A program made the translations under genes and the position numbers. Shown here piece by piece: positions 1 through 10,949 of a stretch of 64,000 nucleotides of DNA (its first letter is position 1; every line of letters begins with the position of its first letter). A model generated the notes under the pieces. The model was not told where the DNA came from. It did no database searches and saw only the letters and a list, made by a program, of their open reading frames with translations. This stretch comes from Ochotona curzoniae (taxonomy: Eukaryota; Chordata; Mammalia; Lagomorpha; Ochotonidae), in the NCBI RefSeq assembly GCF_017591425.1, contig NW_024465751.1, positions 9,672,001-9,736,000 of the forward strand, read 5' to 3'.

Positions 1-427
1 TGGAAAGAACAGCAGGTTGAACAAGGACACTATAGGTCAAGTTCTCCAGTCAGCGCCTAAGGCCGTGAAATAGACATGGACAGCCAATGGGCACGGGAGG
101 TAGGGTCTCGCCTACAGCGCAACAAAGCCAATCCCATGTCAGAATTGAGACTACTCGGGCAACACACCCAGGACATGTCCCTCCCCATTGGGTCCTTGGG
201 ATGATTTCAGGAGGACCATTTTTGTCCCCTGGTGTTGATGTGATCTGGCAGCAAGGAGTGGAACAGTATGTGCCCACCCCACGGTCACAGGAGGGAGGGC
301 AAGGGTTTTTTCTCACCCATCTTCTCCACCTTCCCTCCCCATCCTGCTTTGGAGGCCTGCATGGGTCTGAAATCCTCTCACTTCTATAACAAACACTAAA
401 AAAAAAAAAAATAAATTAAAAAGTACA
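1..427. other. Intergenic, nothing recognised
   Basis: Short opposed open frames only; no splice-supported exon or known repeat is visible. Confidence 0.5.
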
Positions 428-757
428 TGGGGCCGTCACTGTGGCTCAATGAGTTAGTTCTTCCCCTTTAAGCATCAGCATCCAATATGGGTGCCAGTTC
501 ATGTCCTGGCTGCTTCACTTCCCATCCAGCTCCCTGCTGACAGCCTGGAAAAGCAGCAGAGGATGGGCTAAAGTCTTGGCACCCTGTACTCATGTGGAGA
601 CCTAGAAGAGACTCCTGGATCCTGGCTCTGAATTGGCTGAACTCCAGTCATTGAGGCAATTTATGAAGTAAACCGGAAGATGCAAGATCTTTCTCTCTTT
701 CTCCCTGTAAATCTGCTTTCCTGATAAAAAATAAACAAATCTTTTTTTTTTTTAAGG
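428..757 (+). repeat. CSINE-type SINE
   Basis: Recognised by the GGGGCC-type head, the block CTTCCCATCCAGCTCCCTGC, the AGACCTAGAAGAG block, the CTGCTTTCCTGATAAAA end and an A/T-rich tail. These same blocks define the other copies listed below. Older, diverged copy. Confidence 0.85.
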
Positions 758-1004
758 GAAGCAACAAGAAATTTTGCAACACACAAACAGATGAGATGTA
801 ACCTTAACCGAGCATCAGTGAGCGTCTCATCCACAGTGGGACGGAGGGAAATATTGACAAGCCACTGATGGCAACAAGAGCCACAACAGAGTCACACAGT
901 TACCTACCACGCTGCACGTCCTGGCTCTATTTCTGAGGGAATATCAGGCAGCCAAGGGGAGAGCCCGCTTACAAAGCAGCTGCCCATTCACCTCCAAAGC
1001 ATCC

Positions 1005-1125
1005 AAGTCAGGGGGTCGTGAGGGTAGCAGGGAGCTGGATCTGATGTGAAGCAGCAAGGACTTGAACCTGAGCCCATATGGAATACCAGGTGGCAATTTC
1101 ATCTAATATGCCACATCAGTCCCTG
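1005..1125 (-). repeat. CSINE fragment
   Basis: Reverse-complement middle and head blocks (GCAGGGAGCTGGATCTGATG, GAGCCCATATGGAATACCAG). Only the 5' half of the SINE is present. Confidence 0.65.
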
Positions 1126-3011
1126 GAATTTTTTTAGAAGTATTTTTTTGGGTGATTCCACAAGGAGGTACCACTCAGAAAAATTTCTCTCTGAGATGGC
1201 GGAGAGGGGACAAGAACAGTGACCCCAAAGGGCTCCTGCCGCATCCCCTCTGCCCCCTGGAGCAGCCCTGGGATGCTTGAGTAAATGACCCCCCTGGAGG
1301 ACTTTAGAGCCCTGGGAGGCTCCGTGGGCCCCTCCCCAGTCCTTGCTCTGCCCGCAGCCACACCTGCAGCTGCTGTAGGGAAACATCCACTGTCAGCTCT
1401 GAGTGTAGGAGTGGGGTGGTGGCACGCATGCCATGGCCTTGCTTCCTCCAACCAGCAGGGCCTGTCCCCATTAACCACTGGCACATAGTAGGCAGGTGAG
1501 TAATTGGCTGAGGGCCCAAGTCACGGGTCAGCTTACACGGAAGGTACATGTGTGTTTCCTACAGGCAAGGACCGACTTTCCCCTACAATTACAATCCAGC
1601 CAACCTAACCAGCCAGGACATCAGCGGTGACCATGATTGCCTCTGAAATCCACAGCCCCCATGTAAGCTTTGCCAGTTGCACCTGGTGTTTCTTTTGCAG
1701 TTCTACATCACACTCATGCTGCAGAATCACATTTTGTTGGCTGAACAGTCATGGCTTACCCCTCGAGGGGGCAGCCAGGAGTGGGGGGCCATGGTCTGGG
1801 GAATGGAGGATGAGGGGCCCTCCCTGCCCCATCCCCCATCAGGGCCTGCTGCAGCATGAAAAGCCTGCTCTCATCATCTGATGACCCGAGAAGTGCCAGT
1901 TCGATTGAAAATAAGTTGGCATAATTAATGAGATGGGTAAATAGCTCCCTGTCAACACCAATCAATCCTCTTGGCATTAAATCAGCTTAGTGAAGACAGG
2001 GTGGAGCAGGGAGCTGGCAGCTGCTGCTTCTGCCAGCAGGCAGGGTGGGAGCCACCTTGGGTCTGGGGATCCTGGCAGGCACCCAAGCCTCACCCATGTG
2101 CTCACCCACCCACCCACCCACCCATCAGTGGGGTCTTCTACCATTGCTTTACATAGGAGTAGCCTCCCCAGGGTGGTCCTCCATGATTCTGTCACTAGCA
2201 CCCAACAAAACCACAGCTGGACGCCCAGGGTCCCAGGAGCAAAATGCTTGGTGCTCTTATTTCCTACTTCTGAGTCCCAAGGATGTAGCTGGAAACTTCT
2301 AACTTGCACCAAAACCCTGGGCTTTCCCGTTCATGGGTTAGTAAACACGTGGGAGCCTTTAGGAAACAAACTTGGAGGTGGTACAGTTCACCCCTGCTGT
2401 GGGCACCTGTGTGGATTTTGAAAGACACTGTCATGTAAGCTGATGTGGGATAATGCAGCTAGCTGAGTTGGAACCACAGGTCCTGTCTCACGTCATTCTC
2501 TCCTATCTGGCTGTCACAATACTGCTTTCCCAGGATGCCCTAGTTTCATCCGGGACCTGGGCAGGATCACCGTATAAGTAATGTATATGAAGGTACACAT
2601 GGAATTAGAATTAAAAACAAAAAAGCTTTGTTCCAGAATCCAGGGACAGAGACCAAGTCATCTTCCTGATTGTGTGATGCCATCACTCGCATGGCAGTGG
2701 CATCTGTGGTGCTGGCACATTCAGGCTGGGGGCAGGGGTCAGAACAGCTAGTCCCGAAAGCACGGTCCAGGGTAGCTTCCACCATAGTCTCTTCAGCGGC
2801 TCAGAGGCCATTCCTCTTGCCACCTGCATCACAGCACACATCCCTGACATGTCCTGTTCACACGTTTGTTTCCCTACTTAGTGCCTGTCAGTGAGGGAGG
2901 AACCAATGTGATCCCCAAGCCCGCCTGACACCTGCACTTGGTACATAACCCATGGAACCTCTGATCATCTTCTATCAGTCCTGGTTCCTGGAGAGAGCAG
3001 AAGGGCCTGTG
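1126..3011. other. Intergenic, only a (CCCA)n tract recognised
   Basis: No exon, tRNA or mobile element identified. A short CCCA tetranucleotide run lies at 2104-2128. Confidence 0.45.
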
Positions 3012-3298
3012 TTGTGGTCAATGGCAGAGGCCAGCATCCCCCATTAGAGGGCTTGTTCAAGTCCCTGCTGCTCCATTTCCATTCTACCTTCCTGCTAAAG
3101 GGCCTGGGAAAGCAGCCAAGGACGGCCCACATGCCTGCCACCCACGTGGGAGACCAGGATGGAGTTGTAGGCTCCTGGGTTGGGCTGGCCTAGCCCAGAG
3201 TTGGTTGTTGGGTCCTCCTAGGGAGTGAACCAGCAGATAGAAGATCTCTCTTGTTTCTTCCCTCTCTCTGTAAGTCCGCCTTTCAAGCAGATAAAATA
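3012..3298 (+). repeat. CSINE, older subfamily
   Basis: Complete but diverged copy ending in GTAAGTCCGCCTTTCAAGCA. It is followed directly by a younger copy that begins at its tail. Confidence 0.8.
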
Positions 3299-3590
3299 GG
3301 GCCTGGCACGATAGTGTAGCGGTTAAAGTCCTCACCTTGAACGGACTGGGATATCATATGGACGCCAGTTCTAATCCCGGCGGCCCTGCTTCCCATTCAG
3401 CTCCCTACTTGTGGCCTGGGCAAGCAGTTGAGGACAGCCCAAAGCTTTGGGACCCTGCATCGGCATGGGAGACCCAGAAGAGGCTCCTGGCTCCTGCCGT
3501 TGCGGCCGCTTGGGGAGTGAATCGTCGGACGAATCATTGGACTGAAGATCTTCCTCTCTGTATATCTGCCTTTCCAATAAAAGAAACAGA
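3299..3590 (+). repeat. CSINE, younger subfamily
   Basis: Intact head GGGCCTGGCACGATAGTG, internal TTCTAATCCCGGCGGCCC and tail CTGCCTTTCCAATAAAAG. Low divergence. Confidence 0.9.
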
Positions 3591-5316
3591 GTCTGAATAT
3601 AAATGGACTCACAGACTCAGGAGAGCAAAAGTTATCACTCAGTCCTTCCATGAATACTGACTGATCACCTGCTACATGTGTGTGAGGGGAGTGTGCTGCA
3701 GAATCTTGGTTCTAGGACCTCCCTGCCCAATCAATGCTGCTTTGCAATAGGATTTCCTCCCTTTGGCCATCAGCCTGCTGCCCAAGTTCATGGAAGCCTG
3801 GAAGCCTTCAGGTGCCGATGAGGCAACTTTGCCCTAACACCGTTGTGCAACTTCAGGCACAGGCGTAGGGGGTAGAGCTTGCTGATTCACACTGGAAAGG
3901 GTTGGCGCTGGGGCAGCCCAGCCCATGCACACCTGGCTCACTTGTGGCTAACTGTGCCCTCGCCCCGGGAAAGGGGGCACCTCAGGCCTTGTGACCCAGC
4001 ACAGCCTGGGGAGTAGGACACACAGCAAGCCCAGCCATCCCTTTACACCTATTGGACCTCGGGCAAAATCACCACCCTGTTGCATGTCTGAACCCAGAAG
4101 GGACATTCCCTGTTCCTGAGAGCCTCACGGCTGCCAGGGCCACCCGTATTGCCTCCACCTGTCTCTTCTGGGGTAGGGGTGCTGTGGAAGGGCCTGGGGA
4201 GCTGTCACCCTTGCTTCTCCCCTGCCCAGGGACCCACAGGGCCTCCCATCCCATATGGGGAGAGCAGGCAGTGCCCTGAATGTCTATGCCTCACGAGTCT
4301 GGTGACAGGAGTGAGAGACCACGCACCTGGCGACTAGCAGGTGCATTCGGGATAGGATTCAATCCCGCGGACACCACATAGATCCACTGCAGTCCTGCTA
4401 AGTTTTGACATAAACTGGGGACAACTGGAGAGCAGTCACTGGCTGGGGGAGAAGAGGAGGAGCGTCCAGCGTTGGGGCGTGGTTGGAGCCACTCTGCAAC
4501 AGCTCTGGAGGCCGTGGGATGCCTGGGGAGCCGTGGGCCAAGGGGTGGGGCCTGTGGTCTTCTCTGTGCTGAGTCAGCAAGGGTCACACAGCAGGGGTCA
4601 GGGCAAGACCTCCTGGTTGCTTCCAAAACAGTCTGACTCACAGAGCACTGTCCCTCGGTCAGGGCTGAGGCTGGAGGACTGTGGCCTTGTTCTGGCCTGG
4701 ACAGAGGACAAAAGAACCGCTGCTGCTCTTTCCTCCTCAGCCTCTGGGTTGCCCTAGGCTTGCGCAGCTGACCAGGAGCTTAAAACGACACCTGGGCCCC
4801 CATGCAAGCCCCGCCTTGTTCCCACGCTCTGACTGGGCGTCCTCAGGTCTGGCAAGGCTCCTGGAGGCCTGAGGATGCCCAGCAGGCTTTTCTCTGCCCA
4901 GGACCTTTGCCTCCTCTCAGCTTCTTGGTCCCTCTCTCTATTTTAATTCTAAGCAGAGAGAACTGGAAAGGAAATGGGAACAGCTAACACAGACCCAGGA
5001 ACCAGCTCAGCCCCTGGGGGTCGGGCACAGCACTTTGGGCTGGCAGGGAGGGGGCTGCCCGTTCTAGACGTTCTAGAATGAGGAGACTCAGGGTGGCAGG
5101 GTGCTCTGACCCAACACCACAACCTGGGACTATGCCTGCAACACAATATGTGTCAAGGCGTTGCAAGCTGAGCTCCCAGGCAGCACACCGCAGCAGGAAG
5201 CTGCACCCAGGACCAAGGCTGGCTGGAACACAGACACCCCAAAGGGGAATTCAGTCGCTCTGCCAAACACCTACTTTCCCAGGACACGTAAAAAAATGCT
5301 ATGAGGCCATGAACTC
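3591..5316. other. Intergenic, no recognised feature
   Basis: Moderately GC-rich sequence with only short open frames. No repeat or exon recognised. Confidence 0.45.
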
Positions 5317-5331
5317 AGTTGTACTGCTTTT

Positions 5332-5657
5332 TTTCTTTTTAAAGATTTATTTTTTTATTATTATTATTTTTATTGGAAAGGCGGATATACAGAGAGGAAG
5401 ATCTTCCGTCCGATGATTCACTCCCCAAGTGAGCGCAACAGGCCGATGCTATGCCGATCCGAAGCCAGGAGCCTCTTCCGGGTCTCCCACGCGGGTGCAG
5501 GATCCCAAAGCCTTGGGTCGTCCTCGTCTGCTTTCCTGGGCCACAAGCAGGGAGCTGGAAGGGAAGCGGGGCAGCCGGGATTAGAACCGGCGCCCATATG
5601 GGATCCCGGGCGTGCAAGGCGAGGACCTTTAACCACTTGCGCCACCGCGCCGGGCCC
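5332..5657 (-). repeat. Young CSINE with target-site duplication
   Basis: Near-intact minus-strand copy with a long poly(T) start. Flanked by AGTTGTACTGCTTTT (5317-5331) and AGTTGTATTGCTTTT (5658-5672), 14 of 15 identical. It carries a ggccgatgctatgccgatcc variant shared with the copy at 61196-61524. Confidence 0.93.
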
Positions 5658-5672
5658 AGTTGTATTGCTTTT

Positions 5673-8600
5673 TAAAAATATATTTTTTTTCTTTATTTTT
5701 TGATGACTTTTACATAGTTGGTTAAGGTACAAAGGGTCAAGGGCTAGAGGTAAGTGGGTAATACCAGTATTTTCACCACATTCTCTTTCTTACTTTCTGT
5801 ATTTGGGGAAAAGGGGGAGATGAGGGGAGAAGCTACATCTAGCCTCCCAACCATCCAAGGGTTCCCAATGTGGGGTATACTCTGAGGTCTTGATAATTCA
5901 ACAGTCTTGAATTGCTGTAGTTACTGCCACTCCAAGCATGATCAAATCTCTCCAGAATCCACCGGCTGACTTAGTCTATCTTAGAGTCTCTGTTTGCCCA
6001 GATCTTCACTGCCAGCACTTGGCTGGGGAAGTTGATCGATTTGCTCTGCCCTCCATGCTCTGTTGTGGTACCAGGTGGCTTCTGCAGGCTCCAATGGACT
6101 GCTATATCCTCCGTGTGCATCTGGATACGCTGTCCACTGCTCCATCTGAGCCACTGAGGAGGCCAAGTTCCAACACATGCATTCCACGGTCACACCATGG
6201 AAACTACAAGTCTCTCCATAGTTGGGGTTCTGAGTCCAGCAGTTCAGTTGGTAAGGAATCACCCAAGAAACCTCACCTGAGGCCATTCCAGACCTGATTC
6301 TTGTGCTTGCCAAACAGGGCCTGGCACAGTCTGTCACCCAAATCAGCCTGCGCACACACGGGTTGCTGCAATTGCTGGGTCAGTTCTGTCTCCAGTCCTG
6401 TCTTCTACACAAACCAGGAGTGTTGCAGTTGCGTCCGGCCCAATCCTAGCACCACCCCTTGGCCTTCACACAAACCAGTGTGAGCTGCAGCTTAGTAGCC
6501 CCCACCAAGCCCGTCCCCTGCCAGGTTCACATGTTTGCCAGTATGTACAGCAGACTGATTCAGTTTGTCCCACATCCCATTTGGCTCTTGTACATGTCAA
6601 TGGGCATTGAAGCCCAGTTCATCCCAACCAGCTGCACTATCAGGTCCACACTGGTGCCAAGGGGTGCCACCATCTGTCTAGCCATGCCTGAGCCTGTAAG
6701 GGTTTGTCCCCCATGTCAGCAACTGCCAGCTGATACTGCGACAAAGCCCAACCCACCCACACCTACCCTGGCTTATGTCTGCACCAGAAGGTACAATCAG
6801 CCCTGCCTGGTTTTCCCCTGATTCAACTCACATGTGGGCCATCATATGTTATGGCCCTGCCTGGCTTGGTCTGCCACCAGTGGGAGTAGTGGCCCGTCAG
6901 GGGGCCCCTCACAGTCCCCCTCACAGGGTACCCTCTGACCGCTCCCCAGGTCTCACGTGTGCTGGTTGGGTGCTGTGGCCCAGTCTGGCATGGCCTGCCT
7001 CATCTCGCATTTGCCAGTGGGAGCTGTAGCTTGGCCAAGACTGGCCCACCCCCAATTACAGCTCACACTGGTGGGGGCTACAGCCTAATCCCACCCTGCC
7101 AGCCCCCAGTCCCAGCCCCAATGTGAACTGGTTGATATTGCGGCCCAGCTTGGCCTTGTCCACACTCCGTTCTGGTTCTTGAATTTGCCAGCGGGTGATA
7201 TGAACTGGCCCAGCCTGATCTGCACTAAATGTATGCCAGTGGGTAGCATTACCGGGCCTAGCCTGCTCCCCGTCTTGGTTCTTGCACTCATCTGCAGGGA
7301 GTGTGTTCCGACAGAGGAGTTCCCCAATGCCATCCGGGTCTCTTCCAATGCCAGATCTTGCACACACTGGTACATCCATGGGCCAGCCCTGCTTAGTCTA
7401 CCTCCTGTCCAGGAACAGTGGCCTTTCCTGACTGGCCCTCACCCATTCTGGTTCTTGTTGTTGGGTGCTACAGCCCAGCCAAGTCTGGTCCACACCCAGA
7501 CACAGCTCACATGTGGCTCTGCAGGGGCAAGAGACCTAGCCCAGCCTTTCCTACACTCATGCTGGTTCTCACGATCTCCAGTGGGTGCTAGAGTCCAGCC
7601 CAGTCTGGTGCATCCCAGAGCCAGTCCACATTTGTGCCGAGGGACCCTGCGGCCATGTTCAGACAAGATAGTAGCTCCCAACCTGGTCTTCGCGCTCACC
7701 AAGGGCAATCACAACCTGGCCAGGGTGTCCCCTTAGCTCCCCAACCAGGCCTATTCCCAGTCACAGATCTTGCATGTTCCAGTGGTTGCTCTGATCCAGC
7801 TTGGCATAGCCCCTCGTCTGTCTTGGCCTTTGCCTTCAGATACTATAACCTGGCCTGGCTGGACCCAGCCCCTAGTCCCATCTCTTACTGGCGGGTGCTG
7901 GCACCTGGCCTTGCTCAGTCTGCTTCCATCCCCGGCTCATTTCAACCAGGAGAAGTGATACCCTAGCCCGGCATGACCTGTGCTCTTGCCTGGTTTCTGC
8001 ACTGGCCAGTGGCTAAGGTTTGCTTGATCTTTCCCGGTCTGCCCCTTCCAAAACCAATCCACACACTTGCCAGCAGATGGAGCTACCTTGCCCAGCCTGC
8101 CCTACACACAGGCCTGGATCACCAACAGGATCTGTGGCCCACCAGGGGAGTCTCCCAAGTTCCCTAGTTAAGGTCCACTCCAGACCCAGATCTCACCATG
8201 CCAGCAAGTGCTAGGCCCTTACCCAGCATAGTCTGTCCCCTCCATCCTGGCCTTGGTATGGGCTGGTGGATGCTGCGGCCCGGTGCACCCCACACCCTGT
8301 TTGGGGGTGCCCATGAGGATACTGCAGCTTGGTCCTGCCCAGCCTACTTCCAGCCCCAGCACTCGTGTTGGTGGGGTCCATGATCATGTCTAGGTTGGCC
8401 CATCACCACCCCAACTCTTGAGCTAACCAGCAGGACTTGTAGTTCAATGGGGTTGGGCCCACATATTCCGCCCTCCCCCCTCCACCAGAATCCACCCCTG
8501 GACCTGGTTCTCTTGCACGTTGGTTAGTGTCATGGCTCAGTTGACTGTGACCTGTCCCCTGTTCCTACACTCACTGTCCAGTGCTGGAATCCTATCTTGT

Positions 8601-9294
8601 CAGACAGGCCCCCAGCCCTAGCTTTCATGTTGGCTGGCACGTGATGGTCAGCAATGATCCATGCTAACAAGCCCAGCTCAGGTCTCCCATGTGGGCTGGT
8701 CCACCGTTCTAACCCATAAAGGTCTTCTGGTCTCTCCCCTGCAAACCACCAGGTCTCATTCCCCTCGCTTACCCACAAGTACAATGACCTTGTTGTTTGG
8801 AGTCCCTCAGGAGTCCTTCCTCACCTGCAAGATACTCGCATGGCAGTACTCCCTACCCCATATCCCTCTGCTCTTTTCCCTATTCAAACCACAATCCTTG
8901 TGCCCAGGAGTGCATGGCTTCTTTAGCCCAGGTGTTGGAAGCCCAGTGAGTGGTGTGCTGATGCAAAGCTCTCTTCACCCACCAGGGTCCCAAGCTCCTG
9001 GCGCATGTGCTGGCCTGGTGCCTTGCCCCTCCACACACCCAAGAACCAGGTCTATTGAGGTTCTCCCGGCCTGACCCCCCAGCACCGCAGGGCTGCATGC
9101 TGACCTGGGGCTCTCCCCGCCCCTCTGCTCTCACCACCCAGAGCCAAGCACATGAGGAAATCCCCACGTTTGCTCCACCTGCCTAGAGGTGAGCTCTCAG
9201 GTCCCCGCAGGCCTACCGGTGCCATTTCCTTAGCCCTCCCCCGTCCCAAGCCCACATTCACTGGCCCCCACGGGCTCCTGTCCGGCCCCAGAGA
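5673..9294 (-). mobile_element. Retrotransposed tandem-repeat-rich element, L1-like 3' end
   Basis: Read on the minus strand, the element ends in an A-rich tail (positions 5673-5702) preceded by AATAAA-like sequence. It is flanked by direct copies of AGTTGTATTGCTTTT at 5658-5672 and 9295-9309, whose TTTT/AA junction fits an L1 endonuclease target. About 600 bp next to the tail (5700-6300) looks unique. The remainder (about 6300-9290) is a degenerate tandem array. No reverse transcriptase frame is present. It is either a 5'-truncated L1 with an expanded 3' UTR repeat (rabbit L1 3' UTRs with 78-bp direct repeats have been described, as I recall) or an SVA-like composite. Family name unknown. 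Confidence 0.7.
6300..9290. repeat. Degenerate ~50-65-bp tandem repeat array
   Basis: Recurring plus-strand words include GTGGGTGCT or GTGGGAGCT, CAGCCCAGCCTGGTCTG, GGTTCTTGCACTC and CTCACACTGG. Spacings between GTGGGNGCT-like starts are about 54, 59, 61 and 47 bp around 7017-7238, with larger gaps at 7460 and 7580. Units are strongly diverged, so the period is approximate. Confidence 0.65.
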
Positions 9295-9739
9295 AGTTGT
9301 ATTGCTTTTAAATCGGGACTTAGTACCCCCTGCAGGTTGTCCCGGCAGGAATACAGGGGCCGCAGTGGGAGGGGAAGAAGGGGCAGGGGAAGAAGGAACA
9401 AGAAGTGATCTTGGTGGGCCTGGTCGCTCCAGGAGCGAATCAGGCCGGTGCCAGGGGAGGCTTGAGCCAGCAGGCGCTAGCTCCTGGTCAGGCCTGGCGG
9501 TGGCTGTCTGCTGGGGTCTCAACCACGATGCTGTTCGCCCTCTGTTTCTATTCCGGACCCAGGCAGGGTGCAGCCAGCCTCCGCGGCACCTGTCTTCGGT
9601 GCGAGCCTTGACTCCCCGACGGGAAGCCTCTTCTCCCCTGAGCTTCTCCTCCATCCTCCGCTCTCTTCCTTAGGCCTGGAGTTTTGAAAATCCAAATAGA
9701 CTTTTAAGTGGATCGACGCAGCTCCTTTATTTGATAAAG
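9295..9739. other. Intergenic, no recognised feature
   Basis: Begins with the third copy of the target-site word (AGTTGTATTGCTTTT). Otherwise non-repetitive and without a supported exon. Confidence 0.45.
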
Positions 9740-10866
9740 TCCCCCTCATCCCAGAACAGCCGTCGTCAGGTCCCGGCGTCCAGTGGACACCCCACAAAGC
9801 CCTGGCCGCGACTCAAGCCTCAAACCGCAACCGCAGACAAGGTCAGGGGGCTCCCCGATTCGGCCGCAAGCGGAAATCGGGGGAGCTTGAAGTAGCAGGT
9901 GCCCCGCGTGGCGACCACACGTGCAGGGACTCTGACGCGAAGCCTGTGGCATCTCGGCCTCCGGGCAGGCCGCCCCTCTGCGCCCGGTCGCCGCTCCGAG
10001 GCTGCGGCATTCGCACCAGGAGGCGGAATGCCCACGTCTACACCCGGCAACCGCAGGGTCGCCGTCCGGCATTCTCCACTCCGCGTGGCTCTCGGCGCCC
10101 GTTGCTCCTGGCAACGCGCCGCGTCCCGCAGCCGGGGCCGTGGGCAGGGGGCGTGAGGCAGGGGTCCCAGCTGCACCTGCTCTGGAACTCGGGGTCCTTC
10201 CCCCTGGTGGGGGGCGCCTCGGCCTGAGCGAGCGGAGATTCTGCTCCCACAAGGGCCTCTGCTGCACCTCCCTACCGTTGGCGAGCCTCCCCGCCCGGGT
10301 GGGCACTGAGGTCTCGGGGCGCTCGTCCGGCTGTGGGTTCACCCCTCGCCCCGCAAGCCCGGCCGTTCCACACTTGGGCAGGTGTTTTGATCCGAGTTCG
10401 GAGACTGACCCCTTTCAACCTTCCCCGTTTGGCGACCAGTGTGTGGCTACGAGGGGCCGCGGCGCGCGGAGGACCTCGACCAGGTGCACGGGCCGTGGCT
10501 CCCGCACCTGGCTGTGGGGGCCGGGCCGGCTGCAGACCGGTACAGACGGTGACACACCCGCGGCCGCACCCCGACTCCGCGAAGCCAGCCCAGGGCAGAG
10601 CCCACACACCCCCAAAAGAAGCCCGTCCCGTGTCCCGGCTGCCCGGGCTGCGTTGGCGAGCAGGCAGCAGCGTTTGTCGATTGACACGGTGACGGGCGGA
10701 GGAAGGCAGAGGAGCCAGGGAATCGGCGACAATCGCGCGGATAGCCAGGAGCCACAAATCCCGGCTACCAGACACAGGCAACAGCGTGCCAAGATGCAAC
10801 ACCCTGGGCATGCGCGGCACTGCCGTCATTGCCTTATTATGTCGCAGACGCTAGCTGCCGCTAGGT
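9740..10866. promoter_or_regulatory. CpG-rich segment upstream of the tRNA gene
   Basis: GC-rich with many CpG dinucleotides, dense around 9960-10130 and 10430-10680, in contrast with CpG-poor sequence on both sides. No repeat was recognised in it. It could be an open-chromatin CpG island serving the tRNA gene or an unrecognised non-coding promoter. Open frames of 185-254 codons in it are explained by GC content. Confidence 0.5.
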
Positions 10867-10939
10867 GCCTCGTTAGCGCAGTAGGTAGCGCGTCAGTCTC
10901 ATAATCTGAAGGTCGTGAGTTCGATCCTCACACGGGGCA
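10867..10939 (+). tRNA. tRNA-Met (elongator), anticodon CAT
   Basis: A 73-bp cloverleaf. Acceptor GCCTCGT pairs with ACGGGGC (one T-G pair), discriminator A. The A box is TAGCGCAGTAGG, the B box is GTTCGATCC, and the anticodon CAT is at 10900-10902 in loop CTCATAA. No intron, and every stem is intact apart from the usual pyrimidine mismatch closing the anticodon loop. TTTT at 10946-10949 is a Pol III terminator. The sequence belongs to the elongator rather than the initiator Met family. A human tRNA-Met-CAT gene lies a few kb downstream of TBC1D31 on chromosome 8q24 (recalled), so this looks like a functional, syntenic gene. Confidence 0.97.
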
Positions 10940-10945
10940 CAATAC

Positions 10946-10949
10946 TTTT
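10946..10949 (+). terminator. Pol III terminator TTTT of tRNA-Met
   Basis: A run of four T residues begins 6 nt after the discriminator base, a normal distance for RNA polymerase III termination. Confidence 0.75.

Noticed and set aside
9052..9654. 200-codon minus-strand frame
   Set aside because: It spans the end of the tandem-repeat element and its flank, so the boundary of the insertion falls inside it.
10140..10904. 254-codon open frame upstream of the tRNA
   Set aside because: GC-rich CpG block produces long frames on several strands; no domain similarity, and the frame runs into the tRNA gene.
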